Below, in pieces: positions 51,175-62,800 of a stretch of DNA of 64,000 nucleotides. Every line of letters starts with the position of its first letter. Position 1 is the stretch's first letter. This DNA is from Rallus limicola (Eukaryota; Chordata; Aves; Gruiformes; Rallidae). The notes below the pieces were generated by a model. The model searched no databases and was not told where the DNA came from. It worked only from the letters and a program-made list of their open reading frames with translations. Position numbers and translations under genes: made by a program. Location: contig JAKCOZ010000014.1 in assembly GCA_022605955.1 (NCBI GenBank), forward strand, positions 16,374,001 through 16,438,000, in the 5' to 3' direction.

Positions 51175-51839
51175 GGAGATTTGTTGATGACAGGTTGGCC
51201 ATGAGCCAGCAGTGTGCCCCGGTGGCTGAGAGCGCCAATTGGATCCTGGGGTGCATCAGGAGGAGTGTGGCCAGCAGGTCAAAGGAGGTGATCCTCCCCC
51301 TCTACTCTGCCCTGGTCAGGCCCCACCTGGAGTATTGTGTCCAGTTCTGGGCTCCCTGGTATAAAAAGGACAGGGATCTCCTGGAGAGAGTCCAGAGAAG
51401 GGCTACGAAGATGATTAGGGACCTGGAGCATCTCCCCTATGAGGAAAGGCTGAGTGAGCTGGGACTGTTCAGTCTTGAGAAGAGAAGACTAAGGGGGGAC
51501 CTAATTAATGTTTATAAATATCTTAAGCAGGGGATGCAGGGGGAACTGGCCAGTCCCTTTTCAGTGGTCTGTGGGGACAGGACAAGGGGCAATGGCTGCA
51601 AGTTGGAGCACAGGAAATTCCGCACCAACATGCGGAGGAACTTTCACACAGTGAGGGTGACAGAGCCCTGGGACAGGCTGCCCAGGGGGGTTGTGGAGTC
51701 TCCTTCTCTGGAGATACTCAAGACCCATCTGGATGCCTGTCTGTGCAATGTGAGCTAGGGAGCTGCTTTGGCAGGGAGGTTGGACCTGATGATCTCTCGA
51801 GGTCCCTTCCTACCCCTACAATTCTATGATTCTATGATT
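51175..51839 (+). mobile_element. CR1 LINE fragment (about 665 bp, ORF2 C-terminus still open)
   Basis: Plus-strand CR1 copy in SH3BP5 intron 2, ending 201 bases before exon 3. The ORF2 C-terminal frame runs unbroken to its stop at 51756-51758. It has [60 protein letters not shown] and the ending [13 protein letters not shown]. The 3'UTR and tail ATTCTATGATTCTATGATT follow. The reverse-transcriptase catalytic core is missing, so it cannot move on its own. The open frame and sharp tail mark a younger insertion than the 8.8 and 35.0 kb copies. Confidence 0.95.
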
Positions 51840-52040
51840 TGGTGTCCAGCATGATAGCTTTCAGATACAGTTCTGGGTTCCTGTTACTACCTCTGCTGAG
51901 GGATTAAGGCAGTAACTGTGTTGAATGTGTCAGCTTGTGTGTAAATCAAAAGAGCAACCTGAAGGTAGGAACAAAAGGGTAGAAATAAATGTTAAAGTTC
52001 TAATCTGTTTTTGTCCTTTCCTCTCTGCAATGCTTTGAAG

Positions 52041-52169
52041 GATGCCCGCCAGAAGTTCCGCTCCGTGCTGGTTGAAGCAACGGTAAAACTGGATGAACTG
52101 CTAAAGAAGATTGGAAAAGCTGTAGAAGACTCTAAACCTTACTGGGAAGCTCGAAGGGTGGCCAGGCAG
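52041..52169 (+). CDS. SH3BP5: SH3BP5 coding exon 3
   Basis: Forty-three codons starting DARQKFRSVLVEATVKLDEL and ending KPYWEARRVARQ, between acceptor GCTTTGAAG and donor CAG|GTGAGA, phase 0 at both ends. It continues the coiled coil and is nearly identical to mammalian SH3BP5. Joined with exons 1 and 2 it gives the first 91 residues. The expected next exon, starting AQLEAQKA in mammals, was not found before the window end, so intron 3 exceeds 11.8 kb or the exon was missed. Confidence 0.95.
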
Positions 52170-53796
52170 GTGAGAACTTTCTGCCTTATAAGCTTGTTCT
52201 GGTAATCAGAGAGTGCATACTGATTGGGTTGCTTTCCTGCTATTAATAACATCTTAAGCGTATGGACTTGGCTGACACCGGTCTGTGTCTTGAGTTGCAT
52301 GTCAGGCGTGTGAATCGATGGCAAAAATGCCTTTCTCCACAGCCACAGCTGCACATGTTCTTCAGCCCAGGAACAGCGCCAGCAGACACACACTATCAAT
52401 AGCAAAAGACTGGTTTTGTTCTCCTCTCTCTCCTTATCAATGCCCTTTCAGAGCCCTGCTGTCAGTAGTTGTAATTGTTTGGAAATACAGCGTAGACTTT
52501 GTGCATCTACTTTTTCTTCTTAAAGCAAAATGCTCAGCAGGTAAATGGCTGCAGCTGGAAGCTGCTGAGAAAGAAGCTGGAGTGGGGCAGGCCAGGGGAA
52601 GCCGGCAGGTTTTGTGCTGATCAGGTTGTGTGGAAGCAGGGATGTCCTAAATGGGTCTCTCAAGTTTGTTGGTTTGGGGAGAAATTGAGCTCTGTTCTCT
52701 GTACTGTCATCAGAACCCTGCCTCTCCTGCCCCAACTATTACTTCATTAGGGACAGACACCTATAATAGGGGTGGTCTGGCTGGAAAGGGCTTGTGTTGC
52801 TGAGGCAGATAAGGTTGAGCAGTAAGGGTGTGATCTGCTGGCTGGTAGGGAAAGCAAGAAAGCCTGTGAGATGTTGGGGAGCTTCTCATCTTGGGGAGCA
52901 AAAAGTAACTGACAGTTGAGTGTGTGGTGGCTTGGGCTGTGCTTCTGCTTGGTGTCTGCAATGGGCCCTACTTGTGTCTCAGGCTTTTTGTTTTTTTTTT
53001 TTCCCCAAGGGGGATGCTATTCCTGGGTGCTACTTCTATTTTCTCACAAGGCAGGGAGAGGCAGAAGTAGAGGAAGAGTTGCCTGGAGAGGCTGCTTCTG
53101 TGCTCATCTGGAATGGTGTATGAGGTGGCATCCGTGACTGGGCAACCATGATGCAGTTGTGTTCAATGGAAGAGAGAAAAAGAGATGGGGTAGCACTTGT
53201 GAAATACAGAAAAATTGCAGGAGAAGGATTTTGTTTGTAAAAATAGGTAGGGGCTGAGGTTGAAGGATGAGAAGAGTGGTGTAGGTGTGTGCTGGAAGGC
53301 CAAAAGTAAGCTTGTAGGGTAAGAGAAGGGAATTCATCCTCAGAACAAGGCACAGGAAAGGGAGGCATGAATGCAAGCTTCATGGCTTTGGAAGCTGATG
53401 GAGCAGGAATTGGTTTGATGGGATGTGGCATGCAGGATAACTTGTGACCATGTTGATCCTTTAAATTGAATGGCATTGTTTTGGAGCCATTGTCTTGAGC
53501 AGTGGGGATGATATGTGAGGGTCATTAGGCTTAATCCTTCAGACTCGCAGTGGTGTGGCAAATAGGTAAACTCTACCTCTAAGCACAGTAAGCATGGTAT
53601 CTTACTACTCCTCTGTAACTGCTCTGAAAGCAGCCCTTGCTCATGGGGCCTATGGTGTGTGCCAGAGACTAATGAGTAGTGAGGTAGAGACAGGGAGGAA
53701 GTTAGTAACTAAATAAGATCAATGAATTGTTTATATTGTGTTAATCAGCATGTTCAGTTTCAGAAATAAAGAAATAAAATATCTCCCAACCCCTGC

Positions 53797-53829
53797 CTCA
53801 AGTATGATTGTATACTCAAGTATGATTGT
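53797..53829. repeat. 18-bp-period tandem duplication
   Basis: CTCAAGTATGATTGT occurs at 53797-53811 and again at 53815-53829, separated by ATA. Confidence 0.95.
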
Positions 53830-56760
53830 GTAAATAGCTACCTAAGGTACAGGCTGCATCAGGCTTCAAGAGTTACACTTGGAAAAGTCAGTGGTAGAAA
53901 TGCATGCCCTGCAGAACAAAGAAACCAGGTGACTTTGAGGTTTATAAGATCAGGTACTGAACTTTGTCCTCTGTCCTGAAGTTGGCAGGAGTTTGTCCTG
54001 AAAATGGGATTTTTTTATTCCTGCATCTTTGTCATCCCTGAAATCTCTTCAGTCATACTGGTTCAAAGGTGCTTTGCAAGAGCACTAAAAAACCCCCCAA
54101 ACCACTTAAGGCCTGTAGATTTATAGAATCACTGCTTCAGTGTTTGGCTTGTTAAAGAGAACCATATTCCTCTCTCAACCCATCCTGTCATTAGCTGGAC
54201 TTAAATGATACTCATCTCAGAACTGTATGCTCCTGTTTTTTTTCCAATTCCTGGGTAGCTTTTTTTTAAAAAAAAAAACAACCCAGAAAATAAGAAATCA
54301 GGGGTTCCTTTTTAGCTGCTCATGCTATTCTATTTCACTTTCTAACATTTTGTGTTATGGAGCCAGACATGGTTGTGGAACAGAGCTCCTCTCTCTTTAT
54401 ATCTTCTCAGCAGGCAGAGCTGTAAGATGGCCTCTGGTTTCACTTTGGCTCTTTGTCTAGTAAAATCTCAGAATAGAAAATGCAATGGCCAAGAGAAATA
54501 CTAGCACTGAAGGACAGTGAATCTATCTGGAAGCCAGGAGATGGGAAAGATTGGTACTGGTCATCAGCAGAGCACCTGCCTAAAAAGTTTATCTAGTCTT
54601 AATTTAGTCTAGCAAAGTTCTGTTTAACTGTGAGCAAATTTGCAGTATTAAAGCAGGGGAAAGGAGTGGGTAGGAAACCACATGACTGGTGGAGTGTCCC
54701 AGAATATTAATATGATTAAGCACCAGCCTGTGTCTTTTGTACTTTGATTTGTAAAATTGTACAGAAATCATGGGGATAGCTTGATGTTTTTGTGCTCACA
54801 TGTATAAAAACACTGAGTCTCTGAAGACTGTCTTCTACTTTTCCCTCTTTACTATTATTTTAGAGCTGTTATCTCTAAAAACATAGCACAAGGCTCTTGG
54901 CATTTGAAACTGCTTTAATTAAACAAGAAAGGAAAAACACATGACTGCTTGGAAGACAAAGGGAAGGCTAAATTCTTATTTGTTGTTCTCAGTTAAAAAA
55001 CGAGAAAATATGAACTATAAATTGAAGTCTTTTGGGAACGAAGAACTGCATAATTAATGACATCTAATTTGGCAGAAATTCAGGATTTGTCCAGAGTTAC
55101 AGTTAAGATGTCAGCTCTAGGGTCAGTTGGCTGATGCAAGCTGTATTTAGTCATACTGAAGAGCTTGTTTTCACTTGGTACCAGCATGATTCTCCTCCTG
55201 AAATACATGTTTCTTTTATTAAGATAAAACCCTTTAAAATTATATGAGGGCACTGATGTGGGATCAGCAAAAGCCAGGTCTGTGAGTCAAGTACTTCCCT
55301 GAGAAGCTTTGGGACCTTGAGCCCTTTCATCTCCTCACCCTTATCCCCATCTTGTGTAATCTGCTGTTGCCAGAAAATGATGAATTCAAAACAGTTCTCC
55401 CATGCAAGAGTCCTGTAGCACCGTGTGCCAAGAGAATTGCAGCTTGGCCTATCTCAGGGTGAAATGTTGCCTCAACAGAACAGAGTGGTTCCTTAGCGTT
55501 AAAATTTGAGTGCTTTGCCTTCTGCAGTGGTGGTGCAGGGAACCAGGAGGCTGGCTGTTGGCACCAGAGCAGTAATACTTCTCTTCTGCAGAGGCTGAAG
55601 TGAAAGCTGGCTGATGTTCTTGGCCCTGTAGATTTCATGCAACTTCTGCCAAGCCGACTTTGTTGTGATTCCCCATTTGGTGTACCAGTGGGCTTTTTGT
55701 GTTGGTTGCAGACACACCTTATTGCTTTGGAGTATTTTGATCCAAGTTTGCTGTTTAATCAAGTTTTAATGTATTTCTGCACAAGAACTTCTTTTGCCTT
55801 TGGCATATTGTCTTTTCATGTTGGTCTTTAATTTATGCCATGATACACATGTTCAATGGAAGAACCTTGGTATGTAACAGAGGATTGTGTATGTACACAA
55901 GCAAAGACCATATTGCAGAAATAGGAAATTCCTGTAATCCAGAAAGTTCCAAGTGTTGGGATGATCCATCTTCCCACATCAGTGGGGTTTTTTTGGGGGA
56001 GGGGTTGTTTGATTGTTTCTTTGTTTGCTAGTAGTCTGTTCTCTTTGTCAGCTAGTAAGAGAATTAGACTTTTGGGGGAAGAAGGGTGAAATTGCCAGGA
56101 AACATTAATAATGTAAACAACAGTGTGGGTCTTGAGCCTCTGAGGTAAGGAGTGTCTTAAGCCACTGTTGACTTAGCATTTTGCAGGGCTGGGGCTGGAA
56201 GCCACTTATGCCTTAGTGTCCACAAGATGTCTGAGCAGATAATAGGGTTTGAGAAGTGTGTTACCTCCCCAGTGACAGCGTGCTCTAGGACAGGATGCTG
56301 TGCAAAAGCAAGAGTGGTCTCTTGCATAAATCACTGGGCTGGTAGGAGCTGATTTGTGTGCTGCTGCATGACGTAGATAAATTACTTCATCTCTCTCTTA
56401 GTTCCCATGCCAAATGGAGCTGTCAAGCTGCTCTGAAGCAGAGTTCATTACGGGAAGTAAAAGCACTTTGGGGTCATTGGGTGAGAGGTGCCATTAAAAC
56501 ATTGTTATCCATATGTCATCCCTTGTGAACCCCGGGACAAACTGAGCAGGAGGACTTGCCTTTCTGCTTTGCTTCTGCTGGAGAAAAAAAAATCTTCTAA
56601 AAACATGTTCTCACCCACCTTTCCTAAATAAAACAGTTCATGCATTTGTAGTGACCCTAACCTGAGTAAAAGCTCTGGGAGCGTTGCTTTTAATTAAGCT
56701 TTACCTCCTATTACTGAGTGGGGCTTCTTGATTTTGTTTTTGGGGGGTTGGGGCTTTTGG

Positions 56761-56915
56761 AGTGTGTGTGTGTGTGTTCTTTTTTCTTCCTTCAGGGTGA
56801 GGAGTTGTTTTAGTCCCCAGTACTGGCTTGGATTGGGAGTGGGTACAGATGCATTGCTCAGCTTATTTTGGAGGGATGTGGTTTTGCTTTGTAGTATTCC
56901 CCTCACACACACACT
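56761..56915 (+). repeat. GT and CA microsatellites forming an inverted pair
   Basis: AGTGTGTGTGTG (56761-56772, within a GT run to 56777) and CACACACACACT (56904-56915) are perfect reverse complements of 12 bases with 131 bases between them. They lie in the sense-strand pre-mRNA of SH3BP5. Confidence 0.85.
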
Positions 56916-59115
56916 TTTCTAGCTTTTACAAGAATGTCAGAAAATCTGCTATTTCATTTGAAATTAGATGAGAGATTTATGCCAAGTCATGTCTATGTCT
57001 ATCTCTCACGAAGGGACCCACCTGCAGCAAGTGTTCAGAGAGCAATATGTCGAAGGGTATGTGTGTTGTGCTTCCTTGTGGGTCACTCTCCCTGGTTCAG
57101 TTTGGGAATCTAATTCTTCTTTTCATGTTGTTTACACGCTTTCTTTTGCAGCACTTTTTTATCTCAAGAGGCTACGTCTCTGTACAACATTTCTCCCCTG
57201 CTGAAGTCTAGCCATACCTGAGAGGAGTTGATGGACAAGTAGATGGTGTTCAACAGGGACAGCTAACATGTCCTGTTCACTACAAATATTTCTGTAGCAG
57301 AGCTGCTTCCTCTTGCCTCGCTGATAATCTGTCTCTTATGCAATATCTTACACTGGATTGCCACATCTGTTTGAAGAAATCAGCTGACAGGGTAAAGAAT
57401 CATTAGGGATGAGCCTTCAGATATTCAGACCCCCAATCTCCATTCTGCCTGTCTTCACAAAACTTATGAGAACCAAGTTACCACTGGGAAATAATTTCCT
57501 CTCTCAAATGAGAATTTTTCTGGGGGGATTTGACCAGTTAACTCAGAAGTTAATAGTGGGCACTAGTTGACCAAGGATTTAGAGTCTAGTTGAAGGTAAT
57601 GATTTGGGCCCCTAATCAGTGACTGTAGTCAGTGGTGAGAGGTAGGTGGTGTGAAAAGCCTTCTGAGCATGTAATTGCAGGAGGAGTTCAGACATCTTGT
57701 CTTGGGTGGTTCAGCCATTTGAAAGTTGTTGGGTGAATCCTGCATCAAGTGGTTCAGTGAATCTCACATCCAAAGTGAGTTGGAATCAAAAGTAGCTGCC
57801 CTGATCTTGCAGAACAGGAACTGAGGAGGAACTGAGCTGCTTGATGGTGAAGGTGGGAGGGGTGTAAGCAGATAAGAGCACATGTGCCTAGCTGGAAGAC
57901 TCAGCAGATGAGGCTGATACTGTTCTTTGCAGAAGTCAGGACTGTGGTGCCTATGAAACTTTTTTGTGGGGGCCACTGCCTCTCAGTTTCTAGGTGTTCA
58001 GCTTGAGATGGCTGAAAGCTGTGTGCCAAGCGTGCAAAGTTACAGATGGTAACTTTCTTAGCTCAGGAGACAAAAAGCTTTTTAAATCCGCACAACTTGG
58101 AGGTTCAAAACTGCCAATCACCCTTAAAAATTAATTAGGAACTGGAAAGTGTTGCCTTGCCAGTGTCGCTTCCTGCAGCACCCAAGTTTCCCATCCAAAT
58201 TCACTCAGTGAGTGAGAGCTAATTGGATCACAGCACCAGCTGGCTCTGCTGTGGACAGGGGGGCAGCATTGAAGTGTGGGTGACAGCTCCTGGGTCCAGA
58301 TCCAACTCTGGTGGATATTCAGGTTTTCCCCTCTGATTCCTAGATGTGCTATCCATCAGTATATTGGAGATAGCCACATTGTAAGGAATCTCCTTTTCAA
58401 GCCTACCTTTATGAGCTGAAGTTCTGATTCTAAGACAGCAAGGAGTTAAGACTGATTTGTATTGTCTGGTAAGCTTATCTTGGCAAAAAAAAGGTGGAGG
58501 GAGAAGGAACTTGCAAAGCAAAAATTAAATGTCAGCAGAATTGTGACAGACTTGTATTCCTGTTTGGCAGCTTGCCATGGAGCTAATAAAAAGCAAAATT
58601 ATTGGCACAGTTGCAGTGAAACAACCAACTGACCTTTCCTGGTTGGAGAGGAGTGTTTTTGGTTAACTGTTTAGAAACTAAAAACTATCCATGTGTTTCA
58701 CACTTTCAAAGCAAGGATACAGAAAGTTGGAAATTCACTTTGACAAACCTACAAATCCTTCCACCTGTTTGAGGAACAGCACAGGCACCAGAGTGCTTGA
58801 CTGCTGTCTGTGGCTGTAGTTCAGTGCTGCGTTGTCCTTGGTTAAGTGAGAATCATCTTTGCAATAACCAGTCTAGGCTGGCCGTGTAAGTTACGTTATT
58901 CGGGGTCTGCCTGTGCTGGCAGTTGTCATTTTAATGGTAGATGCTGTATTGCAGCTTCCCCTGTGGCTCCTGGGGAGCCTCACCGTGGTGTGAGGATAGA
59001 AGAGGTAATGATTTCTGGTTTAGGAAGGTGGGGTGAGAGTGGTGTGAGAAGCAGTTTACTCTCCAGGTATGTAAATCAACCATGCAGAAATGGCTGTGAT
59101 TTGTTTTTGGATTAT

Positions 59116-59868
59116 TTAAACTGGTGGGCTGGAGAGGATACTCAGAAGCTCCCTTCCTGAATTGGGAATTACCTGTTGGTGGTAGAGAAACTTGGCTGGG
59201 AGGGTGGGGGAGCCTGATGTTATGGCCTTGGTTAGCACCGGGGTAGACCACGCACAGGAGGGAGGGAGGCCTTGCCTGGGAAGAGATGTCTGGGGTTCTT
59301 CGAAGGGAGAGGAGGCATGGAGTTGCCACAGAGGCAATTGGGAATCCCAGTGCTGTAAAGAAAGGGTGAGCACATGAAATGTTGGTGAGCTGTGCAAGTA
59401 GTGGTGTCTGGAAGGATGAAGCATGGAGGATACTGGTTGTACCTGGTGGCCTAAGAAGTTTTGTGTGTCCTTTTTCCCTTTCTGCCCCCTGTGGACCTGC
59501 TCTAGACCTGAGCCCCTTCTTCCCACCAACCCCTTCATTTTTTTATTACAAAACATAAACTTAAATCTTGGGGGAAACCGTGACGTCAATCCTCTTGTGA
59601 AACCCAGAGTTCCCAGTGCTGTGATCCCAAGGGGCATTCTCAGGACATTCATCTCCCTTTCCACATGGTCTGTGGCTGGCTGTGGGGCCAGGCACCCGTG
59701 TAAAGAGGAACTAAGCCAAGTGAGGGAACCTGACATCAGTAATTTTATTACTGAGGGTAAGGAGTCACTTCCTGGGCTTCCACCAGGGAACTCACTGAGT
59801 TTTGTAACTTTGCTTCTAAAGCAGGATGCTCTTTGGGTTAAGTAAAGAAAATGTGTTGCCACACTCAA
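59116..59868 (-). other. Unrecognised 250-codon antisense ORF in SH3BP5 intron 3
   Basis: This is the longest open frame in the window. It is antisense to SH3BP5 and overlaps a 140-codon plus-strand frame at 59423-59845. The product would be Ser-, Pro- and Leu-rich with no signal peptide, repeat or domain that I recognise. Local GC is above the intron average, which lengthens chance frames on both strands. A perfect CRE, TGACGTCA, lies inside at 59581-59588. It is probably non-coding. Confidence 0.12.
59581..59588. promoter_or_regulatory. Perfect CRE palindrome TGACGTCA
   Basis: Full 8-bp CREB/ATF consensus in SH3BP5 intron 3, in otherwise CpG-poor sequence. It is a single site and function is unproven. 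Confidence 0.3.
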
Positions 59869-62800
59869 AATTTGATGGGAGTGCCTCTTGTGTTCCCATG
59901 TGATGTGATGGGAATCCTGGGAGTAAGCACGTAGGAGCCACTACCCTGTGTTGAGGTATGTATGGCTCAGTGTTTCCCTGCTGCCATACAGAGTGTGTGC
60001 TCAGGGTGTTCGGTGTGCTCTGCCTGGAAACTGCATTTCCAGTCTTGCATTATGGTTCTGCTCCATTGCTGTTGTGATGACACCTAGAAAGCAGGGAGCT
60101 CAGGGAGACTTCCTTGGGTTAACCACCTGGCTTTAGCCTGGCTGATTTATTAGCGCTGTTATTTGAGGCCTTAAAGTTGTTAATTTTACATTTGTGTTCA
60201 GGCCCCATCACCTGGTTGACCAGCATGATATTCAAGCATTTCAAATTAGTTATCTTTAAGCTGCTGGGCTGATGGTAGGTGCTGCCTGCTCTGATTGGGA
60301 AAGGTATGTCAAAGATCTGATCTGTGAAGGAAAAGTCCTGAATGTGTTTGTCTTCCCTTCAGCCCTGCTAATGCAAGGATACTAGGTCAGTGTGAGCGGC
60401 GGGTTTCTACCCTGTTAATCCCAAACAGCTGGAAATCTGCCTGCCTTTGGGAACACTGACAGCTGCTACTTCACAGATGAACTTAAAATCCTTACCTGAT
60501 TCGCTTTTAGTGCTGTTACCTTTATTTCCTGCAGACTAGCTGGCATCTTCAGTAAAGTCATCTGCAAATGCTGTGCTGTGGGCACTTTTAGGTAGCAAAG
60601 AACTCATTTTTACCCATTTGGTTGTTGCAATGCCTGTATCAATAAATTCTCTGTGTGTATCTACCCCCTCTAAAAGTTAGATCTCTTGTGTCTGTGCTTT
60701 CTATGCCTCAGTGAATGGGTCTGGTTATTTGGGTTGGTATTATCCATGCTGCATTTCCATTTTCTCTGAGTGCTATTATGTCAGTGGATGATTAGTTTGT
60801 GTAAGCTACTGATGTAAAATCTGTAATTGGACTTCTCAACTTTAGAAGAAGATGTGCCTTGAGGGGCTCCATTATTTAGATTTGTTAGCTGTGCACTGTA
60901 AGTTGGAGGTTCTTTCCTCTTCTGCTTTTCTTTTCAGAAGTAGAAGAAAGTACTGATTTCATCTAAATTTTTTTTTAAAGAATTTATCTAGAAGAGATGA
61001 AAAAAAATTACTCTCTTTTATTGGTGTTTTTCTCCCACCCCACAGAGCATCCATCAGTTCTTAGCTGTTCTGGATGGCAGCAATACAAAGCCAGCTAGCT
61101 GTGAAACTGCCCCTCCAGTAATTGTCAATTATGCAATAACCCAATTATTTTTCCTACCCTTCAAGGATGTTTTTTCTTGTTCTTTTTCTGTTATGAAATA
61201 CTAGAAGTGTTGGGCAAGTGGTACTGGGGGTAAGTTGGTGTTGAAATGCTCTCTGTTCTTTGGGGTGACAAGGAGAGTGCTAGGGCAGGAAAGTTTGGGG
61301 TTTTCTGTTAGATGTCAGCTGATTTAAGCAGAAAGAAGGGATACAGGTAACCAGGCTACTATGCTTAGTTGCACATGCTGGAACTGGTGGGAAGGTGTAA
61401 CCAGTTCTTCTAAAAGCATGCTGGGATCTCAAAATAGGGATAAATTCTTTTTTCCTCTGCTGTTTTGAAGGTTTGATTGATGTCATTTTACACCCTCTTT
61501 GATGTGGAGAAACCCAAACCCAAGCTACTTAGATTGTGGGCTCCTTTGCATAGCTGTAGCACTTAGCAGAGCTATTGTCAAAAGGCAAATGGAAAAGGGA
61601 TAATTTAAAGGAAACATTGCCTTGCTTTGTGCTCACTGTTTCCACCCCCCCCAATCTTTTATAGCTGCTAGTAAAGGCTATTCCAAGAGATTGTAAGCTG
61701 CAAAAGGGATCATCTGTTAAAAATAGTGGCTGGCATTTGAGCCTGGGTGACTTGAGGTCAGGGTGATATCCTTGTGTACCTGCCTTGCATGGTGCTTGCT
61801 CTGGGATGACTACTGAAGGCAGTCTTGCAACTTTCCCAAAGCTGTTCAGCCACCCCAATCTTTACCCTGTGTGCAGTGGTCTGAATAGGTGGGAGTTTGT
61901 TGTGAAATGATAAACACTCCTACGAGGGGCTGCTGCCAAAACAAACCTGATGGGATGTGGATGTTGGTTGCTGCCTTCTGGGTGTGTTTCTTTATGACTT
62001 GTAGTAAAATGATATGAATTTATGAGCTCTTGTCTGTTCTTGCTGGAAAGGGTTATCTGGAGAGCACGATTCCTCTTTAGCATGTGTGGGAATGGCTCTG
62101 TGTTGACTCGGTTTCTGTAAGGAAAAGCTCTCTTAATTGCAGCAAACTTGCAGTTACACTGTTAGAATGTAAATCTCATTGCCAGAGGCTGGGAGAAATG
62201 TCAGTCTCCTTTAGCCCTGTCTGTTCTGATAACTTGTTTCTTTGTCACTCACTGAAGGGTGCTAGGGGTTTGTTCTTAAAGGAGGTCATTGCCCTAAAGT
62301 GGAGTTCAAAGTTTCTCTGCCCCTGCTGCTACTTAAACTTCTTCATTTGAGGAACAGACCTAGCCCTACATTTGTCCAGGACACCACTCCCCAATTTTCA
62401 CTTTAAGGGAAACAAACCTGTTATTAACACGTGCTGTGGAACTGTAGAATTCCACTAGGGAAAAGATTTGAAGGGTCAATAGATTAATTGTCTTTAACGG
62501 GTCCCATTGGAAAATGACTGTCTCAAAAGCTCCCAGCTCACGCAGCTGTGAGCATGCAAAGGTGTACAAGGTCAGCCTGTGCCAGTCATCCAGAGCGTGT
62601 CCCTGTTATTGAGGATGGGCAGTTGTTGTTGGACTTTCTGGGGACTGGGAGAATACGTCCAGAACAACCTGTCACCCAGGTGAAACTCTTCCCACATGCC
62701 CTGTCTTTGCTTAGGTTGCTACCCATGCATGCACAGGATGTGCTTTCAGAACCAGGTCGCTAATCCCTCGCCAATGCTCTGGAAACTTCTACCAACAAAT

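Noticed and set aside
51120..51758. 212-codon plus-strand open frame as a possible host gene
   Set aside because: The peptide is the C-terminus of the CR1 ORF2 protein, and a CR1 tail follows.
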